Assembly (NCBI RefSeq): GCF_014217545.1
Contig: NZ_CP043178.1
Span: 682,001 to 746,000 of the forward strand
Length of the DNA: 64,000 nt
DNA from: Pseudarthrobacter sp. NBSH8
GTDB lineage: Bacteria > Actinomycetota > Actinomycetes > Actinomycetales > Micrococcaceae
Direction: 5' to 3'
Shown in pieces: positions 16,560-25,849 of the stretch. Within the stretch, counting starts at the first letter, position 1. Every line of letters starts with the position of its first letter. A program made the translations under genes and the position numbers. The notes under the pieces are model-generated. The model saw nothing but the letters and a program-made list of their open reading frames with translations, was not told the origin of the DNA and searched no databases.

Positions 16560-17236
16560 GCAGGATTTTGATTGTTGAAGACGAAGAATCTTTCAGTGAT
16601 CCGTTGTCCTATTTGTTGGGCAAGGAGGGGTTCGAGGTTGAGGTTGTAGATAACGGCTTGGACGCCATCACCGAATTCGACCGGAATGGGGCTGATCTGG
16701 TGCTGCTGGATCTGCAGCTCCCCGGCCTGTCAGGCACTGAGGTCTGCCGCCAGCTGCGGCAGCGCTCCAGTGTTCCGGTCATCATGCTGACGGCCAAGGA
16801 CTCCGAGATAGACAAGGTGGTTGGCCTGGAGCTGGGTGCCGACGACTACGTCACCAAGCCCTATTCCTCCCGCGAGCTTGTGGCCCGCGTGCGGGCCGTG
16901 CTCCGCCGGCAGGGTGAACCTGAGGAGCTCATCTCGGCCACAGTCCAGGCCGGACCTGTCCGGATGGACATCGAACGGCATGTGGTCAGCGTGGAGGGTC
17001 AGCAGGTCCTGCTGCCCCTGAAGGAATTCGAGCTGCTCGAAATGCTGCTGCGCAACTCTGGCCGAGTGCTGACCCGCGGCCAGCTGATCGACCGGGTCTG
17101 GGGTTCGGACTATGTGGGGGATACCAAGACCCTTGATGTGCACGTCAAGCGTCTGCGCGGCAAGATCGAGCCCGACCCGTCCGTGCCCCGCTACCTGGTG
17201 ACCGTCCGCGGCCTGGGCTACAAGTTCGAGCCGTAG
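16556..17236 (+). CDS. regX3: OmpR-family response regulator, RegX3-like
   Basis: 226 residues. Receiver domain with acidic pocket EDEES near 9-13, phospho-Asp in LVLLDLQLPG near 52, Thr in VIMLTAKD near 80 and Lys in YVTKPYSSRE near 102, then a winged helix DNA-binding domain from about 128 (RGQLIDRVWGSDYVGDTKTLDVHVKRLRGKIE). Uncommon TTG start in a TTGA overlap with the kinase stop, with AAGGAGC just upstream, which fixes this start. Gene order with gpmA and phoU nearby matches the mycobacterial gpm1-senX3-regX3 locus. Confidence 0.92.
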   Translation: MSRILIVEDEESFSDPLSYLLGKEGFEVEVVDNGLDAITEFDRNGADLVLLDLQLPGLSGTEVCRQLRQRSSVPVIMLTAKDSEIDKVVGLELGADDYVTKPYSSRELVARVRAVLRRQGEPEELISATVQAGPVRMDIERHVVSVEGQQVLLPLKEFELLEMLLRNSGRVLTRGQLIDRVWGSDYVGDTKTLDVHVKRLRGKIEPDPSVPRYLVTVRGLGYKFEP

Positions 17237-17271
17237 GCCTCCCCGCCGGTATGGCATACGAAGCTTCAAGT

Positions 17272-17315
17272 GCACAAAAGGAGGGGCTCCCCACGGGGAG
17301 CCCCTCCTTTTGTGC
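17272..17315. terminator. Bidirectional terminator
   Basis: 21-bp perfect stem (arms 17272-17292 and 17295-17315) with a two-base loop. The arms carry AAAAGGAGGGG and CCCCTCCTTTT, so both strands end in a T run. It separates the regX3-like gene from the convergent lipoprotein gene. Confidence 0.9.
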
Positions 17316-17326
17316 TTTGCTGCTGC

Positions 17327-17887
17327 TTAGTGGGCCGCTGCTGTGCTGGTGCCCGACGGCGATGGGCTGGGTGTGGCGGAACCGGTCGGTTCGCTCCCGG
17401 CCGGCAGGTATTCCTTGTACTCTGCGAGGGAACCATCCAGGACAGGGATCTTCACAGTCTTGCTCACGTTGGTGCCGTCCTCGGTGACCTTGACGTCCAC
17501 CAGCGAACCGGCGATACCGCCGCTGGTGCTGAGGATTGCCTCATCTGTGGAGTCGTTGAGCAGCGTGTAGGAGTTGGCTTTCACCGGCACCTGCGTCTGC
17601 GACCCCTCGGCACCGTTGACCGTGAGCTTGACGTCCTGAGATGAGGAGTTGTAGACGGCGCCGAGCAGGCGGCCGGGCTTGTCTTCGCCGGCGGAGACAA
17701 TCAGCATGTTGCGCAGTTGCAGCGGACCCAGGTCGGCGCGGATACCGTCCGACGCCGAGTACTGGTGAGAAGTCTGCTGGGGGTTGATGTAGCCACAGCC
17801 GGTCATCGTCGCCAGGACGAGGGCCAAGGATCCTGCCGCCAGTGCCAGTTTGCCGCCCTGGGCCCGGTTCATCGCAGTGAAACGCAC
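17327..17887 (-). CDS. Putative lipoprotein
   Basis: 186 residues from GTG 17887. The longer frame reaches ATG 17917, but GAGGAG lies eight bases before GTG 17887, and starting there gives a normal signal peptide: basic MRFTAMNRAQGGK, a hydrophobic stretch, and lipobox MTGC with Cys near 31. The mature part looks beta-sandwich-like (GRLLGAVYNSSSQDVKLTVNGAEG...KTVKIPVLDGSLAEYKEYLPAG) and ends in a Ser/Thr/Pro-rich tail. It resembles uncharacterised actinobacterial lipoproteins near phosphate or PhoU genes; function unknown. Confidence 0.8.
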   Translation of the reverse strand: MRFTAMNRAQGGKLALAAGSLALVLATMTGCGYINPQQTSHQYSASDGIRADLGPLQLRNMLIVSAGEDKPGRLLGAVYNSSSQDVKLTVNGAEGSQTQVPVKANSYTLLNDSTDEAILSTSGGIAGSLVDVKVTEDGTNVSKTVKIPVLDGSLAEYKEYLPAGSEPTGSATPSPSPSGTSTAAAH

Positions 17888-18142
17888 GTCACGTACTCCT
17901 CGAGAGTCTTGAAACATTATTCAGCCATAGCCTAACGGCAAACCCGGCCAAACGAGGATTCCGTGCGGTCACATTGCCCTTGGCAGCGGGCCTCACATGC
18001 ACTATTATCTGCATCCGTCAAGGGGTCCAAGGGGGTCTATTCTGCCCATTTTCCGCGTATTTCCGGGGTTCCGGGGCCGGTTCGAGGCCAGTCATATGCC
18101 TGAATCGTGATAAACTGGTCTGCGGGAAAGGGGAATGTCCAC

Positions 18143-18625
18143 ATGGTATTTGAGGTCGGCGAGACAGTAGTTTACCCTCACCACGGTGCTGCAAAAATTG
18201 AAGAAATCAAGATGCGCACTGTCAAGGGCGAAGAGAAAATGTATCTCAAGCTCAAGGTGGCTCAGGGTGATCTGACCATTGAAGTTCCAGCAGAGAACGT
18301 TGACCTTGTAGGGGTTCGTGACGTAGTGGGCAAGGAAGGTCTGGAGCACGTATTCGATGTGCTGCGGGCCGAGTTCACTGAAGAACCCACCAACTGGTCG
18401 CGCAGATACAAGGCAAATCTGGAGAAGCTTGCTTCCGGTGACGTCATCAAGGTAGCGGAGGTTGTTCGCGACCTTTGGCGCCGTGATCACGATCGGGGCC
18501 TTTCCGCAGGTGAGAAGCGCATGCTGGCCAAGGCCCGGCAGATTCTGATTTCAGAACTTGCATTGGCTGAAAAGACTGATGAAGAGAAGGCTGCAAGCGT
18601 TCTCGACGAGGTCCTGGCTTCCTAA
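18143..18625 (+). CDS. carD: CarD-family transcriptional regulator
   Basis: 160 residues, the size of mycobacterial CarD. N-terminal RNA-polymerase-interaction Tudor-like domain ([39 protein letters not shown]) and C-terminal helical DNA-binding domain with the conserved [32 protein letters not shown] near residues 86-115. CarD stabilises open complexes at rRNA and other promoters. ATG 18143 is preceded by GGGAAAGGGG. Lower G+C than its neighbours at the N-terminal end, as is common in this gene. A terminator separates it from ispD. Confidence 0.96.
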   Translation: MVFEVGETVVYPHHGAAKIEEIKMRTVKGEEKMYLKLKVAQGDLTIEVPAENVDLVGVRDVVGKEGLEHVFDVLRAEFTEEPTNWSRRYKANLEKLASGDVIKVAEVVRDLWRRDHDRGLSAGEKRMLAKARQILISELALAEKTDEEKAASVLDEVLAS

Positions 18626-18631
18626 GAATTG

Positions 18632-18669
18632 AACCCCGGGGGCACGCAAGTGCCTCCGGGGCTTCTTTT
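18632..18669 (+). terminator. Terminator after carD
   Basis: Stem of CCCCGGGGGCA against TGCCTCCGGGG with a short loop, followed by CTTCTTTTT. Six bases after the carD stop. Confidence 0.85.
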
Positions 18670-18771
18670 TGCCCTTTTTCGGACCACGATCGGACCACGT
18701 CCGCTGCACCAGGCGCGTCGCGCGGTCGGGGATTCGGCAGGCCGGGCAGGCGGGCACGTAGGCTGGACATC

Positions 18772-19578
18772 ATGAACAACGGACTTCCGCGCCCCGTCAC
18801 CGCCGTCGTCATAGTGGCTGCCGGTACCGGCGAACGGCTGGGTTACGGCATGCCCAAGGCGCGTGTGCCCCTGGGGAGTGACACCATCCTCACCCATGCC
18901 CTCCGGGGCGCCGCCGCCGCCGGCGTTGCACGCCAGATCTGTGTGGCCCTTCCGCCCGGCGATACCGTCCTGCAGGAAGTGTGCGAGGACTTCGCCGAGG
19001 AACTCCGGGCAGCGCACGACGCAAACCCGGACAGCGCGCTTCCTGTATTGACGACGGTCGACGGCGGCGCCACCCGTGCCGCGTCCGTCCGGTCAGCGTT
19101 GGCCGCCTTGCTGGACGGCACCGAAGCCGTGCTGGTCCACGACGCCGCCAGGGCGCTGACGCCCGAGTACGTCTTCCACCGGGTGGTTGATTCCCTGGCT
19201 GCCGGCGCCGTTGCGGTGATTCCGACGGTACCGGTGGTGGATACGGTGAAGATGGTTACCCCCACCATGGGTGACGACGCCAGCATCGCCCCGGAACTCG
19301 TGACGGGTACCGCCCCGAGGGAAGAGCTCCGGTCGGTCCAGACACCCCAAGGGTTCCGCCTGTCCACGCTGATCCAGGCCCATCAGGCGGCGTCGGGCTT
19401 CGATGAGAAACAAGCTGCCGCGGTCACCGACGACGCGATGCTGGTGGAACTGCTGGGCGTTCCGGTGCACGCGGTGCATGGCTCCACGCAGTCATTGAAA
19501 ATCACCACGCCGCTGGACCTGATTATTGCCGAGGGCCTGCTGGAAGGTCCGCTGGGCATCCGCTGGGTGGAAGGCTAA
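18772..19578 (+). CDS. ispD: 2-C-methyl-D-erythritol 4-phosphate cytidylyltransferase
   Basis: 268 residues. Third step of the non-mevalonate isoprenoid pathway: MEP + CTP to CDP-ME. Nucleotide-binding motif [20 protein letters not shown] near residues 15-34, [20 protein letters not shown] near 90, [16 protein letters not shown] near 120, and [16 protein letters not shown] near 190. Followed two bases later by ispF, whose product acts two steps further on. Confidence 0.95.
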   Translation: MNNGLPRPVTAVVIVAAGTGERLGYGMPKARVPLGSDTILTHALRGAAAAGVARQICVALPPGDTVLQEVCEDFAEELRAAHDANPDSALPVLTTVDGGATRAASVRSALAALLDGTEAVLVHDAARALTPEYVFHRVVDSLAAGAVAVIPTVPVVDTVKMVTPTMGDDASIAPELVTGTAPREELRSVQTPQGFRLSTLIQAHQAASGFDEKQAAAVTDDAMLVELLGVPVHAVHGSTQSLKITTPLDLIIAEGLLEGPLGIRWVEG

Positions 19579-19580
19579 TC

Positions 19581-20078
19581 GTGAGTGAAATCCGAATGAT
19601 CCTGCCCCGCACCGGAATAGGCCTTGATGTCCACGCCTACGCGTCCGATGACCTTCCCCGTCCGCTCTGGCTGGGCGGGCTGTTCTGGGAAGGCGAGCGT
19701 GGCCTCGCCGGGCATTCGGACGGAGACCCGGTGGCTCATGCCGCCGCCGACGCCCTGTTCTCGGCCGCCGGCGTCGGGGACCTCGGTACACACTTCGGCA
19801 CCGACCGCCCGGAGTTCGCCGGCGCCTCCGGCGTCACGCTGCTGGGAGAGGCGGCCAGGATTGTCCGTGCTGCGGGATTTGAGATCGGCAACGTGGCTGT
19901 GCAGTTCGTGGCCACCCGGCCCAAATTCGGCCCACGGCGGGAAGAGTCCCAACGCGTGCTGAGCGAGGCGGCGGGGGCTCCGATCAGTGTCACGGCCACC
20001 ACCAGCGACGGACTGGGTTTCACCGGCAGGGGCGAGGGCATCTCCGCCGTCGCCACCGCTTTGGTCTATCCGCGCTGA
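19581..20078 (+). CDS. ispF: 2-C-methyl-D-erythritol 2,4-cyclodiphosphate synthase
   Basis: 165 residues. Cyclises CDP-ME 2-phosphate to MEcPP. Metal ligands visible in GIGLDVHAY near residue 11 and [35 protein letters not shown] near 48-80; C-terminal substrate region [24 protein letters not shown] 19581 lies two bases past ispD; ATG 19596 is an alternative that would remove five residues. Confidence 0.95.
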   Translation: MSEIRMILPRTGIGLDVHAYASDDLPRPLWLGGLFWEGERGLAGHSDGDPVAHAAADALFSAAGVGDLGTHFGTDRPEFAGASGVTLLGEAARIVRAAGFEIGNVAVQFVATRPKFGPRREESQRVLSEAAGAPISVTATTSDGLGFTGRGEGISAVATALVYPR

Positions 20079-20150
20079 TTCACCCCGGGCTGTTCAGTCC
20101 GGATAGGGCGTGGGGGCCGGCGCGCAGGCCTTTTCCGCTAATCTGGAGCG

Positions 20151-21617
20151 GTGACTCTCCGCTTCCATGACACCGCTGCCGCCGAAGTCCGTGACTTCGT
20201 TCCCCTCGTCCCGGGAAAAGCGAGCCTGTACTACTGCGGAGCCACCGTGCAGGGCATGCCGCACGTGGGCCACATCCGCTCGGCGATCGCCTTTGACCAG
20301 CTCACACGCTGGCTCGAGTACCGGGGGCTGCGGGTCACCGTGGTCCGCAACGTCACGGACATCGATGACAAGATCCTGACCAAGTCTGCAGAGTCGTTCG
20401 CCCCGGACTTCGAAGCCGGCCCGGACAACGTCCGCGAGGAGGAATGGTGGGCACTGGCCTACCGCTACGAGCAGGCGTTCCTGCAGGCCTACGACACGCT
20501 CGGTGTTGCCCGGCCCACCTACGAGCCCCGCGCAACCGGGCATATCCCCGAAATGCAGGGGCTGATCCAGCAGCTGATCGACCGGGGCCACGCCTACCCG
20601 GCGCTGGACGACTCCGGGGATGTTTATTTCGACGTGCGCTCCTGGGACAAGTACGGGTCATTGACGCGGCAGAACATTGACGACATGCAGGGTGCCCCCG
20701 ACGCGGATCCCCGGGGCAAAAAGGACCCCCGCGACTTTGCGCTGTGGAAGGGCTCCAAAGAAGGAGAGCCGACGACGGCGAGCTGGGCCTCGCCCTGGGG
20801 CGCCGGCCGCCCGGGATGGCACCTGGAATGCTCCGCCATGGTCACAAAGTACCTCGGCACCGAGTTTGATATCCACGGCGGCGGACTGGACCTGCGGTTC
20901 CCGCATCACGAAAACGAGATGGCACAGTCCCAGGCCGCCGGGCACGGGTTCGCCAACTTCTGGATGCACAACGGCATGGTCACCTACCAGGGCGAAAAGA
21001 TGTCCAAGTCCATCGGCAACACCATCAGCCCTTCGGAGATGCTGGACCTCGCGTCACCGCGGGTGGTCCGCTATTACCTCGGGCAGGCCCACTACCGCTC
21101 AGTGCTGGACTACCGCCCCACGTCGCTGGAAGAGGCCGCTGCCGCCGTCGAACGCATTGACGGATTCCAGGCGAAGGCCGTAGCCCGCTTCGGTACAGAC
21201 TTTGGCTATGTGGCGGGTACCTTCGGCCCGTCCACGGAGGCTCTCCGCACCTTCGAGGCGGCGATGGATGACGACCTGAACGTCCCGCGCGCGTTGGCCG
21301 CCTTGCACGAAACGGTGCGCGCCGGCAACAACGCCCTCGCAGAAGGCGATGACGAAGCGGGCCGGCATGCAATGAACGTGGTTATGATCATGACCACTGC
21401 CTTGGGGCTTAACGCTGTTGCGATGCCCGCCGCCGGTAACGCCCGGGAATCGGCCGCCCTCGACGTCCTCGTGGAAGCCCAACTCGCTGCCCGGGCCCAG
21501 GCCCGGGCCGCCAAGGACTGGTCTGCCTCCGACGCCATCCGGGACACGCTGAAGGCGGCCGGCGTCGTCGTCGAAGATGGCCCGGAAGGCGCTACCTGGA
21601 GCCTGCAACGGAACTGA
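20151..21617 (+). CDS. cysS: Cysteinyl-tRNA synthetase
   Basis: 488 residues. Class I synthetase. Zinc-ligand Cys in YYCGATVQG near 29 with the HIGH-type motif [10 protein letters not shown] near 36; later zinc ligands in WHLECSAM and [25 protein letters not shown] with the catalytic Lys near 283. C-terminal DALR helical bundle. GTG start. The order carD-ispD-ispF-cysS-rlmB is the same as in mycobacteria. Confidence 0.96.
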   Translation: MTLRFHDTAAAEVRDFVPLVPGKASLYYCGATVQGMPHVGHIRSAIAFDQLTRWLEYRGLRVTVVRNVTDIDDKILTKSAESFAPDFEAGPDNVREEEWWALAYRYEQAFLQAYDTLGVARPTYEPRATGHIPEMQGLIQQLIDRGHAYPALDDSGDVYFDVRSWDKYGSLTRQNIDDMQGAPDADPRGKKDPRDFALWKGSKEGEPTTASWASPWGAGRPGWHLECSAMVTKYLGTEFDIHGGGLDLRFPHHENEMAQSQAAGHGFANFWMHNGMVTYQGEKMSKSIGNTISPSEMLDLASPRVVRYYLGQAHYRSVLDYRPTSLEEAAAAVERIDGFQAKAVARFGTDFGYVAGTFGPSTEALRTFEAAMDDDLNVPRALAALHETVRAGNNALAEGDDEAGRHAMNVVMIMTTALGLNAVAMPAAGNARESAALDVLVEAQLAARAQARAAKDWSASDAIRDTLKAAGVVVEDGPEGATWSLQRN

Positions 21618-21685
21618 ACCGGCGATTTTACTTGATTCAGTAGACTGGTAAGCAGACTCAGTCAAACAATCAAGGGTGGAAAATC

Positions 21686-22675
21686 ATGGCCAACAACGGT
21701 CGCCGGTCGGTCAAAGCAAAGAAGGGGCCAACCATCGGAACCGGTGGTCATGGCCGCAAGGCTCTGGAAGGCAAGGGCCCCACGCCCAAGGCGGAGGACC
21801 GCCCGTACCACAAGGCGCACAAGAGCAAGCAGCTGTCCGAACGTTCGGCCGCCAAGCGCGGCACGGGCGCGCGCAGCGCCGGCGCCTCTCGCTCGGGCCC
21901 CAAGGGCCGCGCCACCGAGGAAGTTGTCACCGGCCGTAACTCGGTTGTCGAAGCCCTCCGCGCCGGGATCCCCGCGAAGGCCCTGCACATCGCCATCCGG
22001 ATCGAAATGGATGACCGTGTCAAGGAGTCGCTGAAGATCGCGGCCGAACGCGGCATCCCGCTGCTCGAGACCGGCAAGACCGAACTGGACCGCATGACGG
22101 AAGACGCCGTGCACCAGGGCCTGGTCCTGCAGATCCCGCCCTACGAGTACCAGGACGCGTACGACCTGGCCGAGGAAACCGTGGACCGCTGGAAGAAGGG
22201 CCACGTATCCAACGCGCCGCTGTTTGTTGCCCTCGACGGCATCACGGACCCGCGCAACCTCGGCGCCATCATCCGCTCCGTGTCGGCTTTCAGCGGCCAC
22301 GGCGTCATCGTCCCGGAACGCCGCTCCGTCGGCGTCACGGCATCGGCCTGGAAGACCAGCGCGGGCGCGGCCGTGCGTGTTCCAGTGGCACGTGCCGGCA
22401 ACCTGAACAGCGCCCTGAAGCAGTTCAAGAACATGGGCATCTTTGTCCTGGGGCTCGACGGCGACGGCGACGTTTCGCTGCCTGCCCTCACCCTGGCCAC
22501 GGAGCCCGTGTGCATTGTGGTCGGTTCCGAGGGCAAGGGCCTGAGCCGCCTGGTCCGCGAAAACTGCGACCAGATCGTCTCCATCCCGATCAACTCCGCC
22601 ATGGAATCGCTCAACGCATCCATGGCCGTTGGCATCTCGCTGTACGAAATCTCCAGGCAGCGCGCCGTCAAGTAG
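21686..22675 (+). CDS. rlmB: 23S rRNA (guanosine-2251-2'-O)-methyltransferase RlmB
   Basis: 329 residues. Lys/Arg/Gly-rich basic extension over the first 80 residues, then the L30e-like substrate-binding domain (VVTGRNSVVEALRAGIPAKALHI) and the SpoU knotted methyltransferase domain with its three motifs: DGITDPRNLGAIIRS near 190, VCIVVGSEGKGLSRLV near 275 and IPINSAMESLNASMAVGISLYE near 300. Start ATG follows AGGGTGGAAAATC. Confidence 0.95.
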   Translation: MANNGRRSVKAKKGPTIGTGGHGRKALEGKGPTPKAEDRPYHKAHKSKQLSERSAAKRGTGARSAGASRSGPKGRATEEVVTGRNSVVEALRAGIPAKALHIAIRIEMDDRVKESLKIAAERGIPLLETGKTELDRMTEDAVHQGLVLQIPPYEYQDAYDLAEETVDRWKKGHVSNAPLFVALDGITDPRNLGAIIRSVSAFSGHGVIVPERRSVGVTASAWKTSAGAAVRVPVARAGNLNSALKQFKNMGIFVLGLDGDGDVSLPALTLATEPVCIVVGSEGKGLSRLVRENCDQIVSIPINSAMESLNASMAVGISLYEISRQRAVK

Positions 22676-22698
22676 TCCTCGCCGCGGCTGCCGCTCCG

Positions 22699-22751
22699 GT
22701 GGCCGAGCCTGTCGAGACCCCTCATGCCACATCACGGCGTGAGGGGTCTCG
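22699..22751 (+). terminator. Hairpin after rlmB, overlapping a possible dispersed repeat
   Basis: Arms CGAGACCCCTCATGCC (22713-22728) and GGCGTGAGGGGTCTCG (22736-22751) pair with one mismatch; GCTTTC follows. The upstream part GGTGGCCGAGCCTGTCGAGA (22699-22718) resembles an intergenic sequence I have seen often beside Arthrobacter genes, so this may be a repeat reused as a terminator. Confidence 0.6.
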
Positions 22752-22850
22752 CTTTCGGGTTGGAACCCCCGGCGGCGTGCCAGGGACCTCGCGAGATGTC
22801 GTCATAAAAGCGGCAGTGCAGTTCACCAGCCGCTGGCCGCTACCATTGAG

Positions 22851-24965
22851 GTGATGGTCATGCCGCTATTCGACACCGCCTCCACCAAGGATGCCTCTTC
22901 GGCATATCCGCTCGGTGTCAGCGTCCCGCGCCCAGGAGCTGGCGCGGATTACGCCATGCAGTCGAGCGCCAACGTCGCCGTGTACGCCCCGGCCGTGGAG
23001 AACCTTGAGATCGCTTACAAGGCCGCCGGTGGTGATTGGCATCTCCAAGCCTTGCCCAACGTCACCCACGGCGTGCACCACGGAATTGTTGAGGATTTCC
23101 CGTACGGAGCGCTGTACGGGTTCCGCGCCACCGCCAAGGCCGAGACGCTGCCGCTGGCAGTCCCCGTTATTGATCTGGACGACGACGGCGGGCAGCCTCT
23201 CCTGCTCGATCCCTACGGCCGGGCGGTGGACCAAGGGGAAGGATTCCTGACGAGCGTCCGGATTGCCGGCGATTTTGACTGGGGCAACGACGAACGGCCC
23301 CGGACGCAGTGGCGAAACACCATCATCTATGAGGCGCACGTCCGCGGCCAGAGCATGCTCCACCCCGATGTCCCGGAGGAACTGCGCGGCACGTACGCAG
23401 GCATGGCCCATCCGGCCATCATCGAGCATTTCAAGAGCCTGGGTATCACCGCTGTCCAGTTGCTCCCGGTGCACTTCCATCTCGATGAGCTGCACCTGCA
23501 GAACCTCGGCCTGACCAACTATTGGGGCTACAACACGGCAGCGTTTTTCGCACCGCACGCGGCTTATGCAACGCAGGCTGCGCAGGATGCGGGACCGCAC
23601 GCCGTCCAGGACGAGTTCAAGGGCATGGTCAAGCTGCTCCACGCCGCCGGGCTTGAAGTGATTCTCGACGTTGTCTACAACCACACTGCAGAGGGTGGCC
23701 CCGACGGCCAGGCCATCAGCTTCCGCGGACTCGGCGAGGACACGTACTACCGTACGGACGGCCACGGTAAGTACATCGACACCACGGGCTGCGGCAACAC
23801 GTTGAATTTCGGCCAGCCCCGCGTGGTCCAGCTCGTGCTGGATTCACTCCGGTACTGGGTGGACGAATTCCACATTGACGGCTTCCGCTTCGACCTGGCA
23901 GTGACGCTCTGCCGGAACGCGGACAACGACTTTGATCCCCGGCACCCGTTCCTGGTGGCCGTGGCCGCCGATCCTGTGCTGTCCGACGTGAAACTGATCG
24001 CCGAGCCCTGGGACGTCGGCTACGGTGGCTGGCAGACAGGACGATTCCCCGGCGGCTGGGTTGACTGGAACGATCACTTCCGGGACGGCGTCCGCTCCTT
24101 CTGGCTGGCCGACCGTGCGGCCATCGACGCCGGCGGCCATGGCGGCTCCGTGGCGCGGCTGGCTGATGCCCTGTCGGGATCGGCCGGGCTGTTTGAGGCG
24201 TCGGGCCGTTCCAGGCTGGCGTCGGTTAACCTCATCATGGCACACGACGGCTTCACGCTCAACGACCTTGTGTCATACGACCGCAAACACAACGAGGCCA
24301 ACGGCGAGCAGAACCGGGACGGTCACGGGGATAACCGCAGCTACAACCACGGCGCCGAAGGCCGGAGCGAGGACGAGGGCATCGTGGCGAAGCGGGCGCA
24401 GTCCCGGCGGAACCTGATGGCCTCCCTGATGATCTCCCTCGGCGTGCCGATGATCACCGCAGGTGACGAACTCGCGCGCACGCAGCAGGGCAACAACAAT
24501 GCCTACTGCCAGGACAACCCCTTGGCCTGGCTCGACTGGACGCGGACCCCGGAATCCGCGGAGATGCTCCGCAGCACCAAACGCTATGTCCGGCTGCGCA
24601 AGGAGTTCCTGGCAAGCCAACCCTATGATTTTCCCGCTCGGGATGAGCAGTCCTATCTCTACTGGTTTGACCACTCCGGGCAGCCCATGTCCATGGATCA
24701 ATGGAATGATCCCCGGCACCGTGTCATGCAGCTCCTGCTTGGCTCGGACGACGGCACGCTGGCAGGCCTCGTGGTGGTCAACGGCAGCACCTCCGATGTG
24801 AAGATCACCCTTCCGGAACTTAAGAACGACGACGGAACGCCCCGCAGGATCTTTGAACTCCGGCTGACCACCTCGCCACTGCACGAGCTTCGCCAGGGCG
24901 TCCGCGTGACGTCCGGCGAGACGGACAGCATCGAAGCAAACTCGATCAACATCTACCGCACGTAA
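22851..24965 (+). CDS. glgX: Glycogen debranching enzyme GlgX
   Basis: 704 residues, typical for GlgX. Hydrolyses alpha-1,6 branches left by glycogen phosphorylase. N-terminal CBM48-like beta domain (about 20-150), then a GH13 barrel: DVVYNHTAEG near 276, nucleophile Asp in GFRFDLAV near 348, acid Glu in IAEPWDVGYGGWQTG near 384, and AHDGFTLNDLVSYDRKHNEANGEQNRDG near 463, which is specific for the debranching subfamily. Starts GTG 22851, ATG 22854 and ATG 22863 are all possible. Head of the glycogen block. Confidence 0.94.
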   Translation: MMVMPLFDTASTKDASSAYPLGVSVPRPGAGADYAMQSSANVAVYAPAVENLEIAYKAAGGDWHLQALPNVTHGVHHGIVEDFPYGALYGFRATAKAETLPLAVPVIDLDDDGGQPLLLDPYGRAVDQGEGFLTSVRIAGDFDWGNDERPRTQWRNTIIYEAHVRGQSMLHPDVPEELRGTYAGMAHPAIIEHFKSLGITAVQLLPVHFHLDELHLQNLGLTNYWGYNTAAFFAPHAAYATQAAQDAGPHAVQDEFKGMVKLLHAAGLEVILDVVYNHTAEGGPDGQAISFRGLGEDTYYRTDGHGKYIDTTGCGNTLNFGQPRVVQLVLDSLRYWVDEFHIDGFRFDLAVTLCRNADNDFDPRHPFLVAVAADPVLSDVKLIAEPWDVGYGGWQTGRFPGGWVDWNDHFRDGVRSFWLADRAAIDAGGHGGSVARLADALSGSAGLFEASGRSRLASVNLIMAHDGFTLNDLVSYDRKHNEANGEQNRDGHGDNRSYNHGAEGRSEDEGIVAKRAQSRRNLMASLMISLGVPMITAGDELARTQQGNNNAYCQDNPLAWLDWTRTPESAEMLRSTKRYVRLRKEFLASQPYDFPARDEQSYLYWFDHSGQPMSMDQWNDPRHRVMQLLLGSDDGTLAGLVVVNGSTSDVKITLPELKNDDGTPRRIFELRLTTSPLHELRQGVRVTSGETDSIEANSINIYRT

Positions 24966-24983
24966 CTGCGGAGGGGACCAAGA

Positions 24984-25469
24984 TTGCGCAACCGCTCCTT
25001 TGCCCTGCTGCTGACCGGACTGTTGGCCATAGCGGTGATCGCTTTTGGCGGCAGCGGGCTCCTCGATGCACTGACGGGAGGTACGCCGCCGGCGGCCAGT
25101 TCCAGCGCGGCCCCCGGTCCAGGCCCTCTCGTGCCCGGTTCCGTAGAGGCTCCAGCCCCGGCGGTAATACCCGCCAACCCATCCGGCCTGCCCGCGGTCA
25201 AGGAATCCCAGCTGCCGGCCGAAGCCCGGACGACCCTCGCTGCGATCCGTGCCGGCGGCCCCTACCGCTACAGCCAGGACAACAAGACGTTCGGCAACTT
25301 CGAGCGTCTTCTTCCACGGCAAGACTCCGGCTATTACCGTGAGTACACGGTGCCCACACCGGGTGAATCGGACAGGGGAGCCCGCCGCATCGTCACGGGC
25401 TCCGGGGGCGAGAAGTACTACACCCAGGACCACTACGACTCGTTCAAATTCATCGCAGAAGGCAGCTGA
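24984..25469 (+). CDS. Secreted guanyl-specific ribonuclease (RNase Sa/barnase type)
   Basis: 161 residues. TTG start fixed by GGAGGGG eight bases upstream. Basic N-terminus and hydrophobic segment (FALLLTGLLAIAVIAFGGSGLLDAL) form a signal peptide or anchor, followed by a Pro/Ala linker of about 45 residues. The last 90 residues are a microbial guanyl RNase with all catalytic residues: Glu in GYYREYTVPTPG, Arg in RGARRIVTG and His in YYTQDHYDSF. These line up well with Streptomyces RNase Sa. Encoded eight bases before its putative barstar inhibitor and 18 bases after glgX, so the three genes probably form one transcript. Confidence 0.9.
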   Translation: MRNRSFALLLTGLLAIAVIAFGGSGLLDALTGGTPPAASSSAAPGPGPLVPGSVEAPAPAVIPANPSGLPAVKESQLPAEARTTLAAIRAGGPYRYSQDNKTFGNFERLLPRQDSGYYREYTVPTPGESDRGARRIVTGSGGEKYYTQDHYDSFKFIAEGS

Positions 25470-25477
25470 ACACCCTC

Positions 25478-25834
25478 ATGAAAATTTACTCCGCCGATAC
25501 CTGGACTATCGAAGAACTCCGGGAACAGGTCGCCGTCGCCGGCCGCCGCAGCCTGATGGTCCCCGCGGCCGATAGCAAGCGGGCTGTCCTGGAAACGTTC
25601 GGCGAAGTGCTCGCCTTCCCTGAGCACTACGGCGTGAACATGGACGCCCTGAACGATTCCCTGCACGATTTTGCGGACAGCATTGGCGAGGACGGGGGCG
25701 CCCCGGTGACGATCATCTGGCAGGTGGCCGCAGCGTTCCGCAGTAACCGGTCCTTCGGGATCATCTGCGAGGTCCTCCAGGATGCCGAGAGCTACGCTGG
25801 CCGTGACCTGGCGGTCACGGCCGTGCTCCTCTAG
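25478..25834 (+). CDS. Barstar-family ribonuclease inhibitor
   Basis: 118 residues. Barstar fold: the helix that plugs the RNase active site is visible as FPEHYGVNMDALNDSLHDF near residues 46-64, and WQVAAAF and the C-terminal beta strand (DLAVTAVLL) follow. It should protect the cytoplasm from the RNase encoded directly upstream. It ends 15 bases from the convergent glgP. Confidence 0.92.
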   Translation: MKIYSADTWTIEELREQVAVAGRRSLMVPAADSKRAVLETFGEVLAFPEHYGVNMDALNDSLHDFADSIGEDGGAPVTIIWQVAAAFRSNRSFGIICEVLQDAESYAGRDLAVTAVLL

Positions 25835-25849
25835 ATGTGGCGCCGGGCG

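Noticed and set aside
24273..25433. 386-codon minus-strand frame opposite glgX and the RNase
   Set aside because: Overlaps two well-supported genes and shows no family-like sequence.
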